Assembly: GCF_016093295.1 (NCBI RefSeq)
Contig: NZ_JAEDAL010000001.1
Coordinates: 558,001-622,000, forward strand
DNA: 64,000 nucleotides
From: Inhella gelatinilytica
Lineage (GTDB): Bacteria; Pseudomonadota; Gammaproteobacteria; Burkholderiales; Burkholderiaceae_C
Direction of reading: 5' to 3'
Part shown: positions 10,320 to 19,226 of the stretch, one piece after another
How positions within the stretch are numbered: the first letter of the stretch is position 1
How the letters are laid out: every line of letters starts with the position of its first letter
Made by a program: the position numbers and the translations under genes
The notes under the pieces: model-generated
The model's input: the letters and a program-made list of their open reading frames with translations, nothing else
Told to the model about the DNA's origin: nothing
The model's database searches: none

Positions 10320-10736
10320 ATGGGAACGAGGACGGAAACGCAACGTCCATGGCGGTGGTGGGGATCGTGCATTGCACAAAGCCTGCTGCTTGGGGCCCTG
10401 CTGGCCGGTTCGCCGGCGCAGGCCCGCGAGGCAGCGGCAGGCTCCACACCGGATGTGGCGTTGTCGGAGCTTCCGGTTCAAGCGCGTCGAACGCATGAAC
10501 TGGTCTTGGCAGGGGGGCCCTTTCCCTTTGCCAAGGACGGCACCGTGTTTGGCAATCGCGAACGCTTGCTCCCAAAAAAATCACGCGGGCATTACCGCGA
10601 ATACACGGTCAAAACACCCAAGACCCGAGGTCGAGGGGCGCGGCGATTGGTGTGCGGCGGTGAAGTTCCAGTTAGACCTGAAGTCTGCTATTACACCGAG
10701 GATCACTACAGCAGCTTTCGGCGTATCGTGCCTTGA
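10320..10736 (+). CDS. Exported guanyl-specific ribonuclease (RNase Sa/T1-like)
   Basis: This 138-residue protein has an N-terminal signal peptide (hydrophobic stretch about 18-30, cleavage likely after SPAQA) followed by a microbial RNase domain. From about residue 49 it aligns with Streptomyces RNase Sa as I remember it: LPVQARRTHELVLAGGPFPF, DGTVFGNRERLLP, REYTVKTP, RGARRLVC and YTEDHYSSF. The catalytic triad would be Glu94 (acid/base), Arg109 and His129, all present. Cys112 and Cys123 may form a disulfide. The ATG at 10320 was chosen over a GTG at 10311. The barstar-family inhibitor gene follows on the same strand after 54 bases. It should act in the periplasm or outside the cell; the target is unknown. 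Confidence 0.88.
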   Translation: MGTRTETQRPWRWWGSCIAQSLLLGALLAGSPAQAREAAAGSTPDVALSELPVQARRTHELVLAGGPFPFAKDGTVFGNRERLLPKKSRGHYREYTVKTPKTRGRGARRLVCGGEVPVRPEVCYYTEDHYSSFRRIVP

Positions 10737-10790
10737 AAGCCGCAGTGAGATCCCCCACCTGTTCTTTGTAGATACGTCGAGGAATTGAGC

Positions 10791-11363
10791 ATGTTGTTGC
10801 AGAACATCCGTCCCAATGTGGTGCAGGCCATTCGCGCCTACCGCCCGGAGGATTTGCAGCAGGCGGCGGCGCAAGCCGGCCAGCACTTTCTGTACGCTCA
10901 CCTGGCCGACGCCGGCTCCAAACAGGAGGTGGTCGAGCGCATCGCCGAACAGTTCATGTTCCCCGAGCATTTCGGCAAGAATTTGGATGCCCTGTACGAC
11001 TGCATGACCGACTTGGTGCACAAGTCCGGCCCCCAGCCGGGCTTTGTGGTCGTGCTGGAATTGCTGCCCGACAACGCCAAATTTGACCGGGAGTCCCGGG
11101 AGCAATTGCTCGACGTGTTCCGTGAGGCCGCCGATTATTGGTCGGACCGCCGCATCCAGTTCCGCTGCTTCTACTCCTGCCAGTACCCGGCACAGGAGGC
11201 CGGCATTTGGGAGTCGCGCAGCCTGGAGCCTGCCTCTCCTGCCATTGAAAAACCCCTGCCCAAGAGCGCCGCCAACAAGGCGGGGGGCAACCCGAATTTC
11301 GGGCTGAACCTGCCCCTGATGTGTTCGGCATTCGACACCTCGGCTTGGTTGAACGCGGCTTGA
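10791..11363 (+). CDS. Barstar-family RNase inhibitor with C-terminal extension
   Basis: This 190-residue cytoplasmic protein (no signal peptide) carries a barstar domain in about residues 28-125. The key helix reads FPEHFGKNLDALYDCMTDL. Asp66 and Asp70 match the two acidic residues with which barstar plugs the barnase active site. About 65 extra residues follow the core, ending PNFGLNLPLMCSAFDTSAWLNAA; classical barstar is about 90 residues and I do not recognise the extension. A TTG two codons upstream is a less likely start. It follows the RNase gene, so it probably protects the cytoplasm from unexported or re-entering enzyme. A terminator hairpin follows. Confidence 0.88.
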   Translation: MLLQNIRPNVVQAIRAYRPEDLQQAAAQAGQHFLYAHLADAGSKQEVVERIAEQFMFPEHFGKNLDALYDCMTDLVHKSGPQPGFVVVLELLPDNAKFDRESREQLLDVFREAADYWSDRRIQFRCFYSCQYPAQEAGIWESRSLEPASPAIEKPLPKSAANKAGGNPNFGLNLPLMCSAFDTSAWLNAA

Positions 11364-11377
11364 GGCCGGTTTGACCC

Positions 11378-11411
11378 AAAAACAAAGGCGCCCTCCGGCG
11401 CCTTTGTTTTT
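11378..11411. terminator. Bidirectional rho-independent terminator between barstar gene and ksgA
   Basis: A 15-base arm (AAAAACAAAGGCGCC) pairs perfectly with its partner (GGCGCCTTTGTTTTT) around a 4-base loop. The A/T ends give a U-run in both directions. It sits in the gap between converging barstar and ksgA genes, so it can serve both. Confidence 0.9.
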
Positions 11412-11426
11412 GGCGCGTGGCGCGCC

Positions 11427-12182
11427 TTAGTGGGCGCTCAAGGCCTGCGCCAGCGCCACGAACTCGGCAACGGGCACCTCTTCAGCCCGGCGTTGCACAT
11501 CAAAGTCGCCCGAATAGTCCTGCTCGGTCAACCAGCGCCCCAGCGTGTGACGCAACAGTTTGCGGCGCTGCGAAAAGGCCACCGCCACGAGTTCTTCCAA
11601 GACCTTCGGATCCAAGACCGCGGGCCGCTTCCATGGCGTCATGCGAACGATGGCCGACATCACCCGGGGCGGCGGATCAAAAGCTTCCGGCGGCACATCA
11701 AAGAGGGCTTCGACGTCATAGCGCCACTGCAGCATCACCGACAGGCGTCCATAGTCCTTATGGCCGGGCTCGGCCGCCATGCGATCGATCACCTCCTTTT
11801 GCAGCATGAAGTGCTGATCCCCCACATGGTGAGCAAAGGGAAGGAGATGAAACAGGATGGGTGAGCTGATGTTGTAGGGCAGGTTGCCGACCACCCGCAC
11901 GCCGGCGGGGAACTGGGCGAAGTCCACCTTCAGCACGTCGCTTTCCACTACGGTCAAATGCGGATGTTGGCGCAAGCGTGCCGCCAAGTCGCGATCCAAT
12001 TCGATCACCGTCAGGTGCCCCAGGCGCTCGACCAGGGGCTGGGTCATCGCCGCCAAACCGGGCCCAATTTCGACCATGGGCTCACCGGCTTTGGGGGCAA
12101 TGGCCCGAACAATGGCGTCAATGACGGCCGTATCGGTCAGAAAGTGCTGACCAAATCGCTTTCGGGCTTGATGTTCAGCCAC
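11427..12182 (-). CDS. ksgA: 16S rRNA dimethyladenosine transferase KsgA/RsmA
   Basis: KsgA dimethylates two adjacent adenosines in the 3' hairpin of 16S rRNA, a late 30S assembly step. The 251-residue protein has the expected opening ([10 protein letters not shown]), the SAM-binding motif [14 protein letters not shown], the acidic [12 protein letters not shown], and the catalytic [15 protein letters not shown]. It begins 5 bases after the surA stop, so lptD-surA-ksgA looks like one minus-strand operon. The gene pdxA, which in E. coli lies between surA and ksgA, is not here. Confidence 0.96.
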   Translation of the reverse strand: MAEHQARKRFGQHFLTDTAVIDAIVRAIAPKAGEPMVEIGPGLAAMTQPLVERLGHLTVIELDRDLAARLRQHPHLTVVESDVLKVDFAQFPAGVRVVGNLPYNISSPILFHLLPFAHHVGDQHFMLQKEVIDRMAAEPGHKDYGRLSVMLQWRYDVEALFDVPPEAFDPPPRVMSAIVRMTPWKRPAVLDPKVLEELVAVAFSQRRKLLRHTLGRWLTEQDYSGDFDVQRRAEEVPVAEFVALAQALSAH

Positions 12183-12187
12183 GGCGC

Positions 12188-13579
12188 TCAGTTGGCGCCA
12201 TCGCGCATCTCAATGAATGCGCGTGCCCGCAGGTCCTTGACCCACTCCTTGTAGGCCTCCTCGAACTTGCGCTCGCGCAACTGCCCCCGCGCTTGGTCGC
12301 GCAGCTGGCGGGCATCCACCTCTTTGGTGCGCCGCTCCAGCACTTGAATCAAGTGCATACCGAATCGCGATTGCAGCGGCTCCGACAGCATGTTGGCATC
12401 CAGCCGATTCATCACTTCTTCGAACTCGGGCACAAACATGCCCGGTGCCGCCCACCCCAAATCGCCGCCCTGCGGGGCACTGCCGTCTTCTGAGTGCTGC
12501 TTTGCCAAATCCTCAAACGTTGCGCGGCCGCTTTCGATCGCACGTTTGAATTCTTTCAGGCGTTGCAGGGCCAGTTCCGGTGACAGCTTCTCCGACGGGC
12601 GCAGCAGGATGTGACGGGCCCGCGTTTCGGTGATTTGATTGGGGGACGAACCCGCTTCTTTGCGCTCAACCAACTTGAGCACGTGATAGCCCGCCTCAGA
12701 GATCAACAAACGACCCAAGACCTCACCGGACTTCAACCCCTCCGCGCCCTGCACAAAGAGATCCGGAAGCCGGTCCGCCGGCCGCAGGCCGACTTCACCG
12801 CCCTTGGTTCGGTTCGCGTCCTCACTGATCTCGGCCGCCACCTTGGCAAAGTCTTCACCGGACCGCACCCGCGCCAGGGCTTGCTCCGCCCGCTGACGAC
12901 GGGCCTGCCGGTCAGGCTCTGTGGCGTCCGCTGGCACGGTCACCAAGATTTGGGCCACATTCAGGGGCGCATTGCGCGCCGCCTGGGCGGCACGGTCCGC
13001 CAACAGCTGATCAATCTCACCGTCCGTCACCCGAATGCGACCAATCACTTCGCGCTCACGAATGCGCTCGATCAGCATCTGATCCCGCATGTTCTCGCGG
13101 AAACGCTTGAAGTCAATGCCATCCTCTTGAAGGCGCTGCTTCAGCTGATCCAGGCTCAGCCGGTTCTGCGCCGCCACGTTCGCCACCACGCGGTCCAACT
13201 CGGCCTCGTCCACCCGAGCCCCCGAGTCGCGGGCATAGGTCACCAGCACCCGATCTTCAATCAGGGCTTCTTTGGCTTGCTCGCGCGCTGTCAGGGCATC
13301 GAGCGAGGCGTCTCCCCGCATCCGCGCCTCTTCGCGCGCGCGCTCCGCGCGCACCGTGATTTCGCCGGCGGTCACCACGTCCTGGTTCACAACAACCGCG
13401 ATGTGATCACCGGGTTGACGCCGGGCCCGAGCGGCCGCGTCCTCCGCCGCCGCCGCCGAAGGCGTGGGGCCTGCGCGACTATCCAGGGGAGGTTTGGCAT
13501 TGGCCGGCTGAGCGTGTGCGGCACCAGCAAAAACCAGGGACAGCGCCATCACAAGCGCGCGCAAAGGAAACACAGTCAT
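12188..13579 (-). CDS. surA: Periplasmic peptidyl-prolyl isomerase/chaperone SurA
   Basis: SurA is the periplasmic chaperone that carries unfolded outer-membrane proteins to the BAM machine. From the ATG at 13579 the protein is 463 residues with a clear signal peptide ([20 protein letters not shown], cut after AHA). The frame stays open 61 codons further upstream over lptD, but that part has no SurA character. A SurA N-terminal domain (about 50-190, [33 protein letters not shown]) is followed by two parvulin domains ([13 protein letters not shown] onward, and [16 protein letters not shown] onward, ending [13 protein letters not shown]). It starts 8 bases after the lptD stop. Confidence 0.95.
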   Translation of the reverse strand: MTVFPLRALVMALSLVFAGAAHAQPANAKPPLDSRAGPTPSAAAAEDAAARARRQPGDHIAVVVNQDVVTAGEITVRAERAREEARMRGDASLDALTAREQAKEALIEDRVLVTYARDSGARVDEAELDRVVANVAAQNRLSLDQLKQRLQEDGIDFKRFRENMRDQMLIERIREREVIGRIRVTDGEIDQLLADRAAQAARNAPLNVAQILVTVPADATEPDRQARRQRAEQALARVRSGEDFAKVAAEISEDANRTKGGEVGLRPADRLPDLFVQGAEGLKSGEVLGRLLISEAGYHVLKLVERKEAGSSPNQITETRARHILLRPSEKLSPELALQRLKEFKRAIESGRATFEDLAKQHSEDGSAPQGGDLGWAAPGMFVPEFEEVMNRLDANMLSEPLQSRFGMHLIQVLERRTKEVDARQLRDQARGQLRERKFEEAYKEWVKDLRARAFIEMRDGAN

Positions 13580-13587
13580 GGGAAGGA

Positions 13588-15936
13588 TCAGGGCGTGTTG
13601 TCGCTGGCCAAAGGGCGGTAACCGGGCACATTGTCCCTCAGGACCTTGAGAGCGTTGGACCCAAATCGCGACAGGCCCACCAGTTCCAACTGCAGCAGCA
13701 AACGCGTGTTGGCTTCGGCCAGACCGGTAGAGAGCCGCTCCACCCCCATGCGCAGCACCCAACAGCCAGCGTCGTATTCCACGCCCACCAGCGAATCGGT
13801 GATGCGGCGATCACGCAAGCTGTACTGCACACGACCCGCGCTGTACCAAGCCCCGCTGCAAGAGCTCCCTGACGCGGCGGTCGCCCCGCGGCCCCACAGC
13901 GGCCACTGCCAAGCCAGATCCAGCTGTTCGCTCAGGCCGCGATTGAGTCGGTAAGCCAAACTCACGGTGCGGAATGGGCCCGGCTGGTAGCGACCCGAGA
14001 CCACGGAGAGCACGTTGCGCCGTTTGTCGGGGTCAAACTGCATCGCTGCATCGACCCACCATGGCGCCGCCAAGTGGGCGCTCCCGGCCACAAGGACGTC
14101 GGACAAATTCCGATTCACGCCATCCACTTCCCCGGTGATGCGCTGGGTTCGAAACTGATACCGCTGGACGACCCCCAGCCGCAATCGCTCCTCCCCGTCG
14201 CGAGGGTCCGTCCAGCGACTCACCGCGCCAAAGGCGAGCTGGCGCGCATCCGCAACGCGGTCAATGCCGGTGAACTCATTGACGTGGTAGATCGAGTCCA
14301 CATTGAAGTCACGGGGTGCCGAATCAAAATTTGGCAAGGTGTCCTGCGCCCGGTAGGGCGTATCGACATACAACAGACGCGGCTCCAAGCTTTGGCGCAT
14401 CGCTTCACCGAGCAAGGAGCTGTCGCGCTCCAGCACCCATCCGGTATCCACCGAAAAACTGGGAATCACCTGACTGGCTTTCTTGCGACCATCCGCCAAG
14501 GGCTGAAGCATGCGGTATTGCGCCGCATTCACGCGCAGGCGTGGAACCAACCACCACCCCGCATCACCGAAGGGCACACTCAAATCACCCACCGCATGCA
14601 AACGCTCGCCACCGGGCTGCTGCGTCGCCAGCGCCCGGCTCGGCAGCGTGAATCGGTTGTACTCCAACTCCAGAACCGATTCCAGGTGAGGCCGCTGTTG
14701 CGGCAACACAAAACCGGACAACAGATTGACCTCCGCGTGGCTCCGCAATCGCAGCCCCACCTGCGGTTCGCGTTGGTAGGGGGCCACGATGCGGGTAGAC
14801 ACATCGGCGGTCTGGGCCACCTGCCAGCCCTGGACACGGCCATAGGCTTGCAACTGGGTTTCACCCCAGCCCCACTGGCGTTCGGCCTGGACATCGCGCG
14901 CCAGAAGCCGCGGGGTCAAACTGGTGACGCGCCGGCGCAGATCTTTCCAGTAGTCATCATCGCTGACGCGCTCCAGCGCCCCTTGCGTGTACCACCCTGC
15001 GCCCACCTCGCCGTGCACCAGCGCCCGCGTGGACCACCGTGTGGTACCTGCCACCCGGTCATTCGGCAACCAACTGTTGACCCATTCGGCTTGTAGGCTG
15101 CGCCCTCGCCAACGCCCTTCCACATCAGCCCCCATCCCGCGCCGCGTCATCACAAAGGGCGTGACCGTGGCGTCATAGTGGGGGGCCAAATTGAAGTAGT
15201 AGGGGACCGAGAGTTCCACCCCCCCGCGGCTATCCGCGCCAAAGTGCGGGGGCAGCCAACCCGACTTGCGCTCATCCCCCAAGGGGAAACTCAAGGCCGG
15301 CGCCGCCAATATGGGGATGCCCTGAAAGCGCAGCACGGCCCCCTGGGCCCGCCCCTCGTGCGCTTGAAAATCCAAATCCAAACGCTCGGTGTGCAACTCC
15401 CAAGCGGGGCTCGGGTTGTCCTCCCGAGGGCAGCTCGAATAGCGGGCGTCCTGAGCCCGCATGCGCTGCTCCCCCAGAAAGTCCATGCGCTTGGCCACGC
15501 CGCTGCCCCCCGTTTGGGCAATGAAATAGCTGGGGTCAATCAACTCACCCAGAAATTTCTCGAGCTCCAGGCGCAGTTGGACCCCTTTGAGGCGACTGCC
15601 CTGGTGCTCCAACTCCACTGGCCCCGGACTGCGGACCTCATCTCGAGTCTCGTCGTACTGCAGACTCGGGGCTCGCAACAGGGTTTCCAGGTGACGCAGT
15701 TCCACCTCACCCTCAGCCTTGAGGATCTTGCCCAGTGCGCCATCGATGCGCTGGGCGCGCAAGACGACCGGTCCCCGGCCCCCCTCTCGCTCGGCCAGGG
15801 TCTTGATGGGTGAGAGTCGCGCAGCCTGGCCCTCGGGGGCGGCGAACACGAACACGGCGCAAAGGAGGGAAAGGGTTCGCGGCACAGGCACGGGGCGTCG
15901 GTCTGGGCCGCGCTGCAAAGTCAAAGTGGAAGGCAT
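13588..15936 (-). CDS. lptD: LPS-assembly outer-membrane protein LptD
   Basis: LptD is the large beta-barrel that, with LptE (4184-4678), places lipopolysaccharide in the outer leaflet. The 782-residue protein has a signal peptide (about 1-38), an OstA-like periplasmic domain (VVLRAQRIDGALGKILKAEGEVEL), then the barrel. The segment ARYSSCPREDNPSPAWELHTERLDLD is characteristic and supplies a Cys; further Cys residues near the C-terminus (SSCSGAWYS, DAGCWVLRM) could complete the disulfides LptD needs. It heads lptD-surA-ksgA and is divergent from amgK, with 51 bases between the starts. I see no clear ribosome site in front of the ATG. Confidence 0.95.
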   Translation of the reverse strand: MPSTLTLQRGPDRRPVPVPRTLSLLCAVFVFAAPEGQAARLSPIKTLAEREGGRGPVVLRAQRIDGALGKILKAEGEVELRHLETLLRAPSLQYDETRDEVRSPGPVELEHQGSRLKGVQLRLELEKFLGELIDPSYFIAQTGGSGVAKRMDFLGEQRMRAQDARYSSCPREDNPSPAWELHTERLDLDFQAHEGRAQGAVLRFQGIPILAAPALSFPLGDERKSGWLPPHFGADSRGGVELSVPYYFNLAPHYDATVTPFVMTRRGMGADVEGRWRGRSLQAEWVNSWLPNDRVAGTTRWSTRALVHGEVGAGWYTQGALERVSDDDYWKDLRRRVTSLTPRLLARDVQAERQWGWGETQLQAYGRVQGWQVAQTADVSTRIVAPYQREPQVGLRLRSHAEVNLLSGFVLPQQRPHLESVLELEYNRFTLPSRALATQQPGGERLHAVGDLSVPFGDAGWWLVPRLRVNAAQYRMLQPLADGRKKASQVIPSFSVDTGWVLERDSSLLGEAMRQSLEPRLLYVDTPYRAQDTLPNFDSAPRDFNVDSIYHVNEFTGIDRVADARQLAFGAVSRWTDPRDGEERLRLGVVQRYQFRTQRITGEVDGVNRNLSDVLVAGSAHLAAPWWVDAAMQFDPDKRRNVLSVVSGRYQPGPFRTVSLAYRLNRGLSEQLDLAWQWPLWGRGATAASGSSCSGAWYSAGRVQYSLRDRRITDSLVGVEYDAGCWVLRMGVERLSTGLAEANTRLLLQLELVGLSRFGSNALKVLRDNVPGYRPLASDNTP

Positions 15937-15955
15937 TTCTAGAATGGATTATTCC

Positions 15956-15970
15956 AGCCCCACTTCGGGG
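15956..15970 (+). other. Hairpin in the lptD-amgK divergent gap
   Basis: A GCCCC arm pairs with GGGGC around ACTTC in the 51-base gap between the divergent lptD and amgK starts. It could be a small operator or an RNA hairpin in the amgK leader. No regulator is recognisable and the repeat is short. Confidence 0.25.
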
Positions 15971-15987
15971 CCGTTTGTCCCCACTTC

Positions 15988-17028
15988 ATGACCGCCACTG
16001 TTTGGTTCTCTCCCGCCCGCGAAACCGAGTTGCGCGAGTGGTTGTCCGCCTTGGATGCCGGCCTCCATCTCGACTCCCTCACCGTCGCGGCGTCCGATGC
16101 CAGCCCGCGCCGGTACTGGCGCCTTCAAGGGAACACAGGCAGTCGCATCGTGATGGATGCCCCCCCCGAGCACAACCAGTTGCCCGCGTTTATTGACATT
16201 CAAGACCGGCTGCTGGGCGCAGGCCTGCGCGCGCCGCAGCGCCATGCCCAGAACCTGGCACAGGGCTTCTTGTTGTTGGAGGACTTGGGGCCCACCACCT
16301 GTCTGCCCGTCTTGCAAACTGCCTCAGCAGCCGAAGCGGATGGCTTGATGCGCGACGCGCTCGCCACCTTGGTGGAATTGCAAACCCGGGTTCCGAGCGC
16401 AGAGCTGCCGGCCTACGACGAGGCCACGGTGCGGCGCGAGCTGGCGCTGTTTCCACAATGGTGCGTGCAGGCAGCGCACGGGGTCACCTGGGGCCCACGG
16501 GAGAGCCAACTCTGGGCGCGCGTGTGCGACGCCTTGGTGGGTGCATTTGCGGCGCTACCGCAAGGCTTTGTCTATCGGGACTTCATGCCCCGCAATTTGA
16601 TGGCGCCAGCGACACCCGGCGGGGCCCTGGGCCTGCTGGACTTCCAAGATGCCGTGCACGGCCCCCTGGCCTACGACGTGATCTCCTTGCTCCGCGATGC
16701 TTTTCACAGCTGGGACGAAGAGCAGGAACTGGACTGGGCGATTCGGTATTGGGAACGTGCGCGAAAAGCTGGCCTGCCTTGGGATGACGACTTTGGCTTG
16801 TGCTGGCGCGCCATGGAATGGTGCGGCTTGCAGCGTCACCTCAAGATCTTGGGCCTCTTCAATCGCCTGAAGATTCGCGATGGCAAGGCGCAGTACGCCC
16901 AGGATTTGCCCCGGTTCTTCGCCTACGCCATCAAGACGGCCACCCGCTACCGTGAGCTCGCCCCCCTGGTGCCCCTGCTGGACGCCCTGCGCCCCGGGCT
17001 CACCACCGACGGCTTCACCTTGCGCTGA
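15988..17028 (+). CDS. amgK: Amino-sugar kinase of the AmgK family (cell-wall recycling)
   Basis: This 346-residue cytoplasmic kinase has the aminoglycoside-phosphotransferase fold. AmgK phosphorylates N-acetylmuramate and N-acetylglucosamine at the anomeric position in peptidoglycan recycling. The opening (ELREWLSALDAG..LTVAASDASPRRYWRL) and the kinase motifs FVYRDFMPRNLM (catalytic Asp, metal Asn) and LGLLDFQDAVHGPLAYDVISLLRDAF (metal Asp) fit AmgK. Its place divergent from lptD-surA is also the place seen in Pseudomonas. Its usual partner murU, the uridylyltransferase, does not follow; an SDR gene on the other strand ends exactly at its stop. It is not an antibiotic-resistance gene on this evidence. 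Confidence 0.85.
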   Translation: MTATVWFSPARETELREWLSALDAGLHLDSLTVAASDASPRRYWRLQGNTGSRIVMDAPPEHNQLPAFIDIQDRLLGAGLRAPQRHAQNLAQGFLLLEDLGPTTCLPVLQTASAAEADGLMRDALATLVELQTRVPSAELPAYDEATVRRELALFPQWCVQAAHGVTWGPRESQLWARVCDALVGAFAALPQGFVYRDFMPRNLMAPATPGGALGLLDFQDAVHGPLAYDVISLLRDAFHSWDEEQELDWAIRYWERARKAGLPWDDDFGLCWRAMEWCGLQRHLKILGLFNRLKIRDGKAQYAQDLPRFFAYAIKTATRYRELAPLVPLLDALRPGLTTDGFTLR

Positions 17029-17763
17029 TCAAACCGAGCGGATATCGGCGACCGGCTCCACGCCAAATTCGGGCCGCGCCAGAAATGCCAGCAATTTGGC
17101 AGCGCAGTCGGCAGGGCTGTCCAACTGTCCTTCCGACTTGAAAGCCGCAAAGCGCGGTTGATCGGGAAACTGGCTCGGGTCTCCGCTGCGCAGTTGACCT
17201 TGCATGTCGGTATCGATGATGCCCGGCGCGATCGAACAGATGCGGGCACCATGGGACTTGTTGGCTTCGTCCAGCGCCATGGCTCGACTGAGGTGATCCA
17301 TGCCCGCCTTTGCCGCACAGTAGGGCGCGGCGCCCGCCATGGCCCGGCGACCCAACCCCGACGAGATATTGAGGATCTGCCGGGGCAAGCACCAACTGTC
17401 GGTGGCCGCCAAGAAGGCTGCCGACAGCAACAACGTGGACTCCAACCCCACTCGCAACGCGCTGCTGAGCGCGCCCAGTCCGACCGCCTGAACCGGACCG
17501 GGCGGCGTGATGACGCCCACATTGTTGATGAGCAGCGCCCCCTCAAAGGCCCCCGGGCCTTGGCGGCTGAGCCAGGACTGCAGTCGCTCCGCCACGGGCT
17601 GCGGCTGGGCCAAGTCAGCCGTCCAGGACTCGTGACCGCCCATCGCCAGCGCCAGGTTGTGGTGCCGCGCGATGCCCAGGACGCGGTCACCCCGGTTCAT
17701 CAACTGCTCCGCCAGCGCGGCTCCCAGGCCGCGCGACGCGCCAGTGACGATACACAGCTTCAT
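17029..17763 (-). CDS. SDR family oxidoreductase (sepiapterin/benzil reductase-like)
   Basis: This 244-residue protein is a classical short-chain dehydrogenase. It has the NAD(P) motif TGASRGLG (residues 7-14), the LINNVGVI segment, and the active-site Ser134/135, Tyr148 and Lys152 (ISSGLGRRAMAGAAPYCAAK). The overall pattern, including ICSIAPGIIDTDMQ, resembles YueD/benzil-reductase or sepiapterin-reductase-like enzymes; the substrate cannot be told. Its ATG overlaps the stop of the M20 peptidase gene by one base. Its stop abuts that of amgK, so the two genes converge with no gap. Confidence 0.85.
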   Translation of the reverse strand: MKLCIVTGASRGLGAALAEQLMNRGDRVLGIARHHNLALAMGGHESWTADLAQPQPVAERLQSWLSRQGPGAFEGALLINNVGVITPPGPVQAVGLGALSSALRVGLESTLLLSAAFLAATDSWCLPRQILNISSGLGRRAMAGAAPYCAAKAGMDHLSRAMALDEANKSHGARICSIAPGIIDTDMQGQLRSGDPSQFPDQPRFAAFKSEGQLDSPADCAAKLLAFLARPEFGVEPVADIRSV

Positions 17764-19226
17764 CAGGGGTGGGCCGCGATCACTTGCGCCACCGTGGCGG
17801 TCAAGCGTTTGGCGTAATCCACGTGCAGGAACTCATTGGGACCGTGGGCATTGCTCTTGGGCCCCAACACACCACACACCATCATTTGGGCCGCCGGAAA
17901 ACCTTGTTGCAGCAGATTCATGAGGGGGATGGTGCCGCCTTGCCCGACGAATCCCACCGGGCGACCAAACTGGGCCCGGCTGGCCGCGTCCAGCGCCTGG
18001 GTCAGCCACGGCTGGAGATCCGGCGTGTTCCAGCCCGTCGCGCCATACGCGCCCATACGTCCATCCGGTTCGAATGTGACCCGGGCGTTGTAGGGGGCGT
18101 TGTCCTCCAGCAGGGCCTTGAGACGCAAGGCGGCTGCATTGCCATCGACCAGCGGCGGCAGGCGCAAACTCAATTTGAACGAGGTGTATGGACGCAGCAC
18201 ATTGCCCGCGTTGGCCAACGGCGGCATGCCATCCACCCCCGTCACACTGAGCGTGGGCTTCCACGTGCCATTGATGAGGACCTGGGCCGGATCCTCGCTC
18301 ATGGGCAGCACCGCCCCCCCGTCCGCCCCACACGCCCAGGGGAGCCGCTTGTACACGGCTTCACCCAAGACCGCCGCGGTATCGCGCGCCTGCTGAACAC
18401 GCACCTCGGGAATGGGGCAGTGGAAGTCTTCGGGAAGCAGCGCGCCAGTCCGGGCATCTTCCAGGCGATCCAAGAGTTGGCGCATGATGCGGAAACTCGA
18501 GGGCACGATGCCGCTGGCATCCCCGCTGTGAACGCCCTCGGCCAGCACCTCAACCTTGAGCGTCCCGGTGACATTGCCACGCAGGGACGTGGTGAGCCAG
18601 AGTTGCTCGTAGTCACCCGCGCCGCTGTCCAGGCAGACCACCAGACTCACATTGCCCATGCGGGGCTTGAGGAGGTCGATGTAAGCGGGCAAGTCAAAGC
18701 TACCGCTCTCTTCACAGGTTTCGATCAACCCCACACAGCGTGGTCGCGGAATGCCGGCCTTGTCCAACGCAATCAGCGCCGTCAGGCTGGCATAGATGGC
18801 ATAGCCGTCGTCCGCCCCTCCGCGCCCGTAGAGCTTGCCGTCCACCAACTTGGGGGTCCACGGGCCGAGATCATTGCGCCAGCCGCTGAACTCCGGCTGT
18901 TTGTCCAAATGGCCATACAGCAGCACCGTGTCGGTGGAGCCCGGCTTGGTGGCCGGCAATTCAAACACGATGACGGGCGTGCGGCCAGGCGCACGCACCA
19001 CCTCCAAGGTCAGCCCCTGCAGCACGGCCCCTTGGCGCTCCACCCAAGCCGCGGCGTCGCGAACCACACGTTCGATGTGGCCGTTGTCCGCCCATGCGCT
19101 GTCGAACATGGGACTCTTGGCCGGGATGGCGATGTAGTCCTGCAGGGCCGGCAGGATGTGGGCATCCCACATTTCGTTACAGGTTTGGGCCAAATCGGCA
19201 CTGGTCGCCAAGGTCTCAGTGTTCAT
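17763..19226 (-). CDS. M20 family metallopeptidase (dipeptidase-like)
   Basis: This 487-residue cytoplasmic enzyme of the ArgE/DapE/CPG2/ACY1 group has a two-zinc catalytic domain interrupted by a dimerisation domain. Visible ligands: His106 and Asp108 (VLLYGHLDKQPE), the bridging Asp in GRGGADDGYA (139/140), and the catalytic Glu pair in ETCEESGS (172/173). The length and the GHLDKQPEFSGW spacing match CNDP-like dipeptidases rather than the shorter ArgE or DapE. The start overlaps the hydrolase stop by 4 bases and the stop overlaps the SDR start by 1 base, indicating a coupled operon. The true substrate is not known. Confidence 0.88.
   Translation of the reverse strand: MNTETLATSADLAQTCNEMWDAHILPALQDYIAIPAKSPMFDSAWADNGHIERVVRDAAAWVERQGAVLQGLTLEVVRAPGRTPVIVFELPATKPGSTDTVLLYGHLDKQPEFSGWRNDLGPWTPKLVDGKLYGRGGADDGYAIYASLTALIALDKAGIPRPRCVGLIETCEESGSFDLPAYIDLLKPRMGNVSLVVCLDSGAGDYEQLWLTTSLRGNVTGTLKVEVLAEGVHSGDASGIVPSSFRIMRQLLDRLEDARTGALLPEDFHCPIPEVRVQQARDTAAVLGEAVYKRLPWACGADGGAVLPMSEDPAQVLINGTWKPTLSVTGVDGMPPLANAGNVLRPYTSFKLSLRLPPLVDGNAAALRLKALLEDNAPYNARVTFEPDGRMGAYGATGWNTPDLQPWLTQALDAASRAQFGRPVGFVGQGGTIPLMNLLQQGFPAAQMMVCGVLGPKSNAHGPNEFLHVDYAKRLTATVAQVIAAHP

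Noticed and set aside
13580-13762. 61-codon N-terminal extension of surA
   Set aside because: It overlaps the 3' end of lptD in another frame and precedes a clean signal peptide at the ATG at 13579.
15988-17028. Aminoglycoside-resistance kinase
   Set aside because: The fold is shared, but the location beside lptD-surA and the motif spelling point to cell-wall sugar kinase AmgK.
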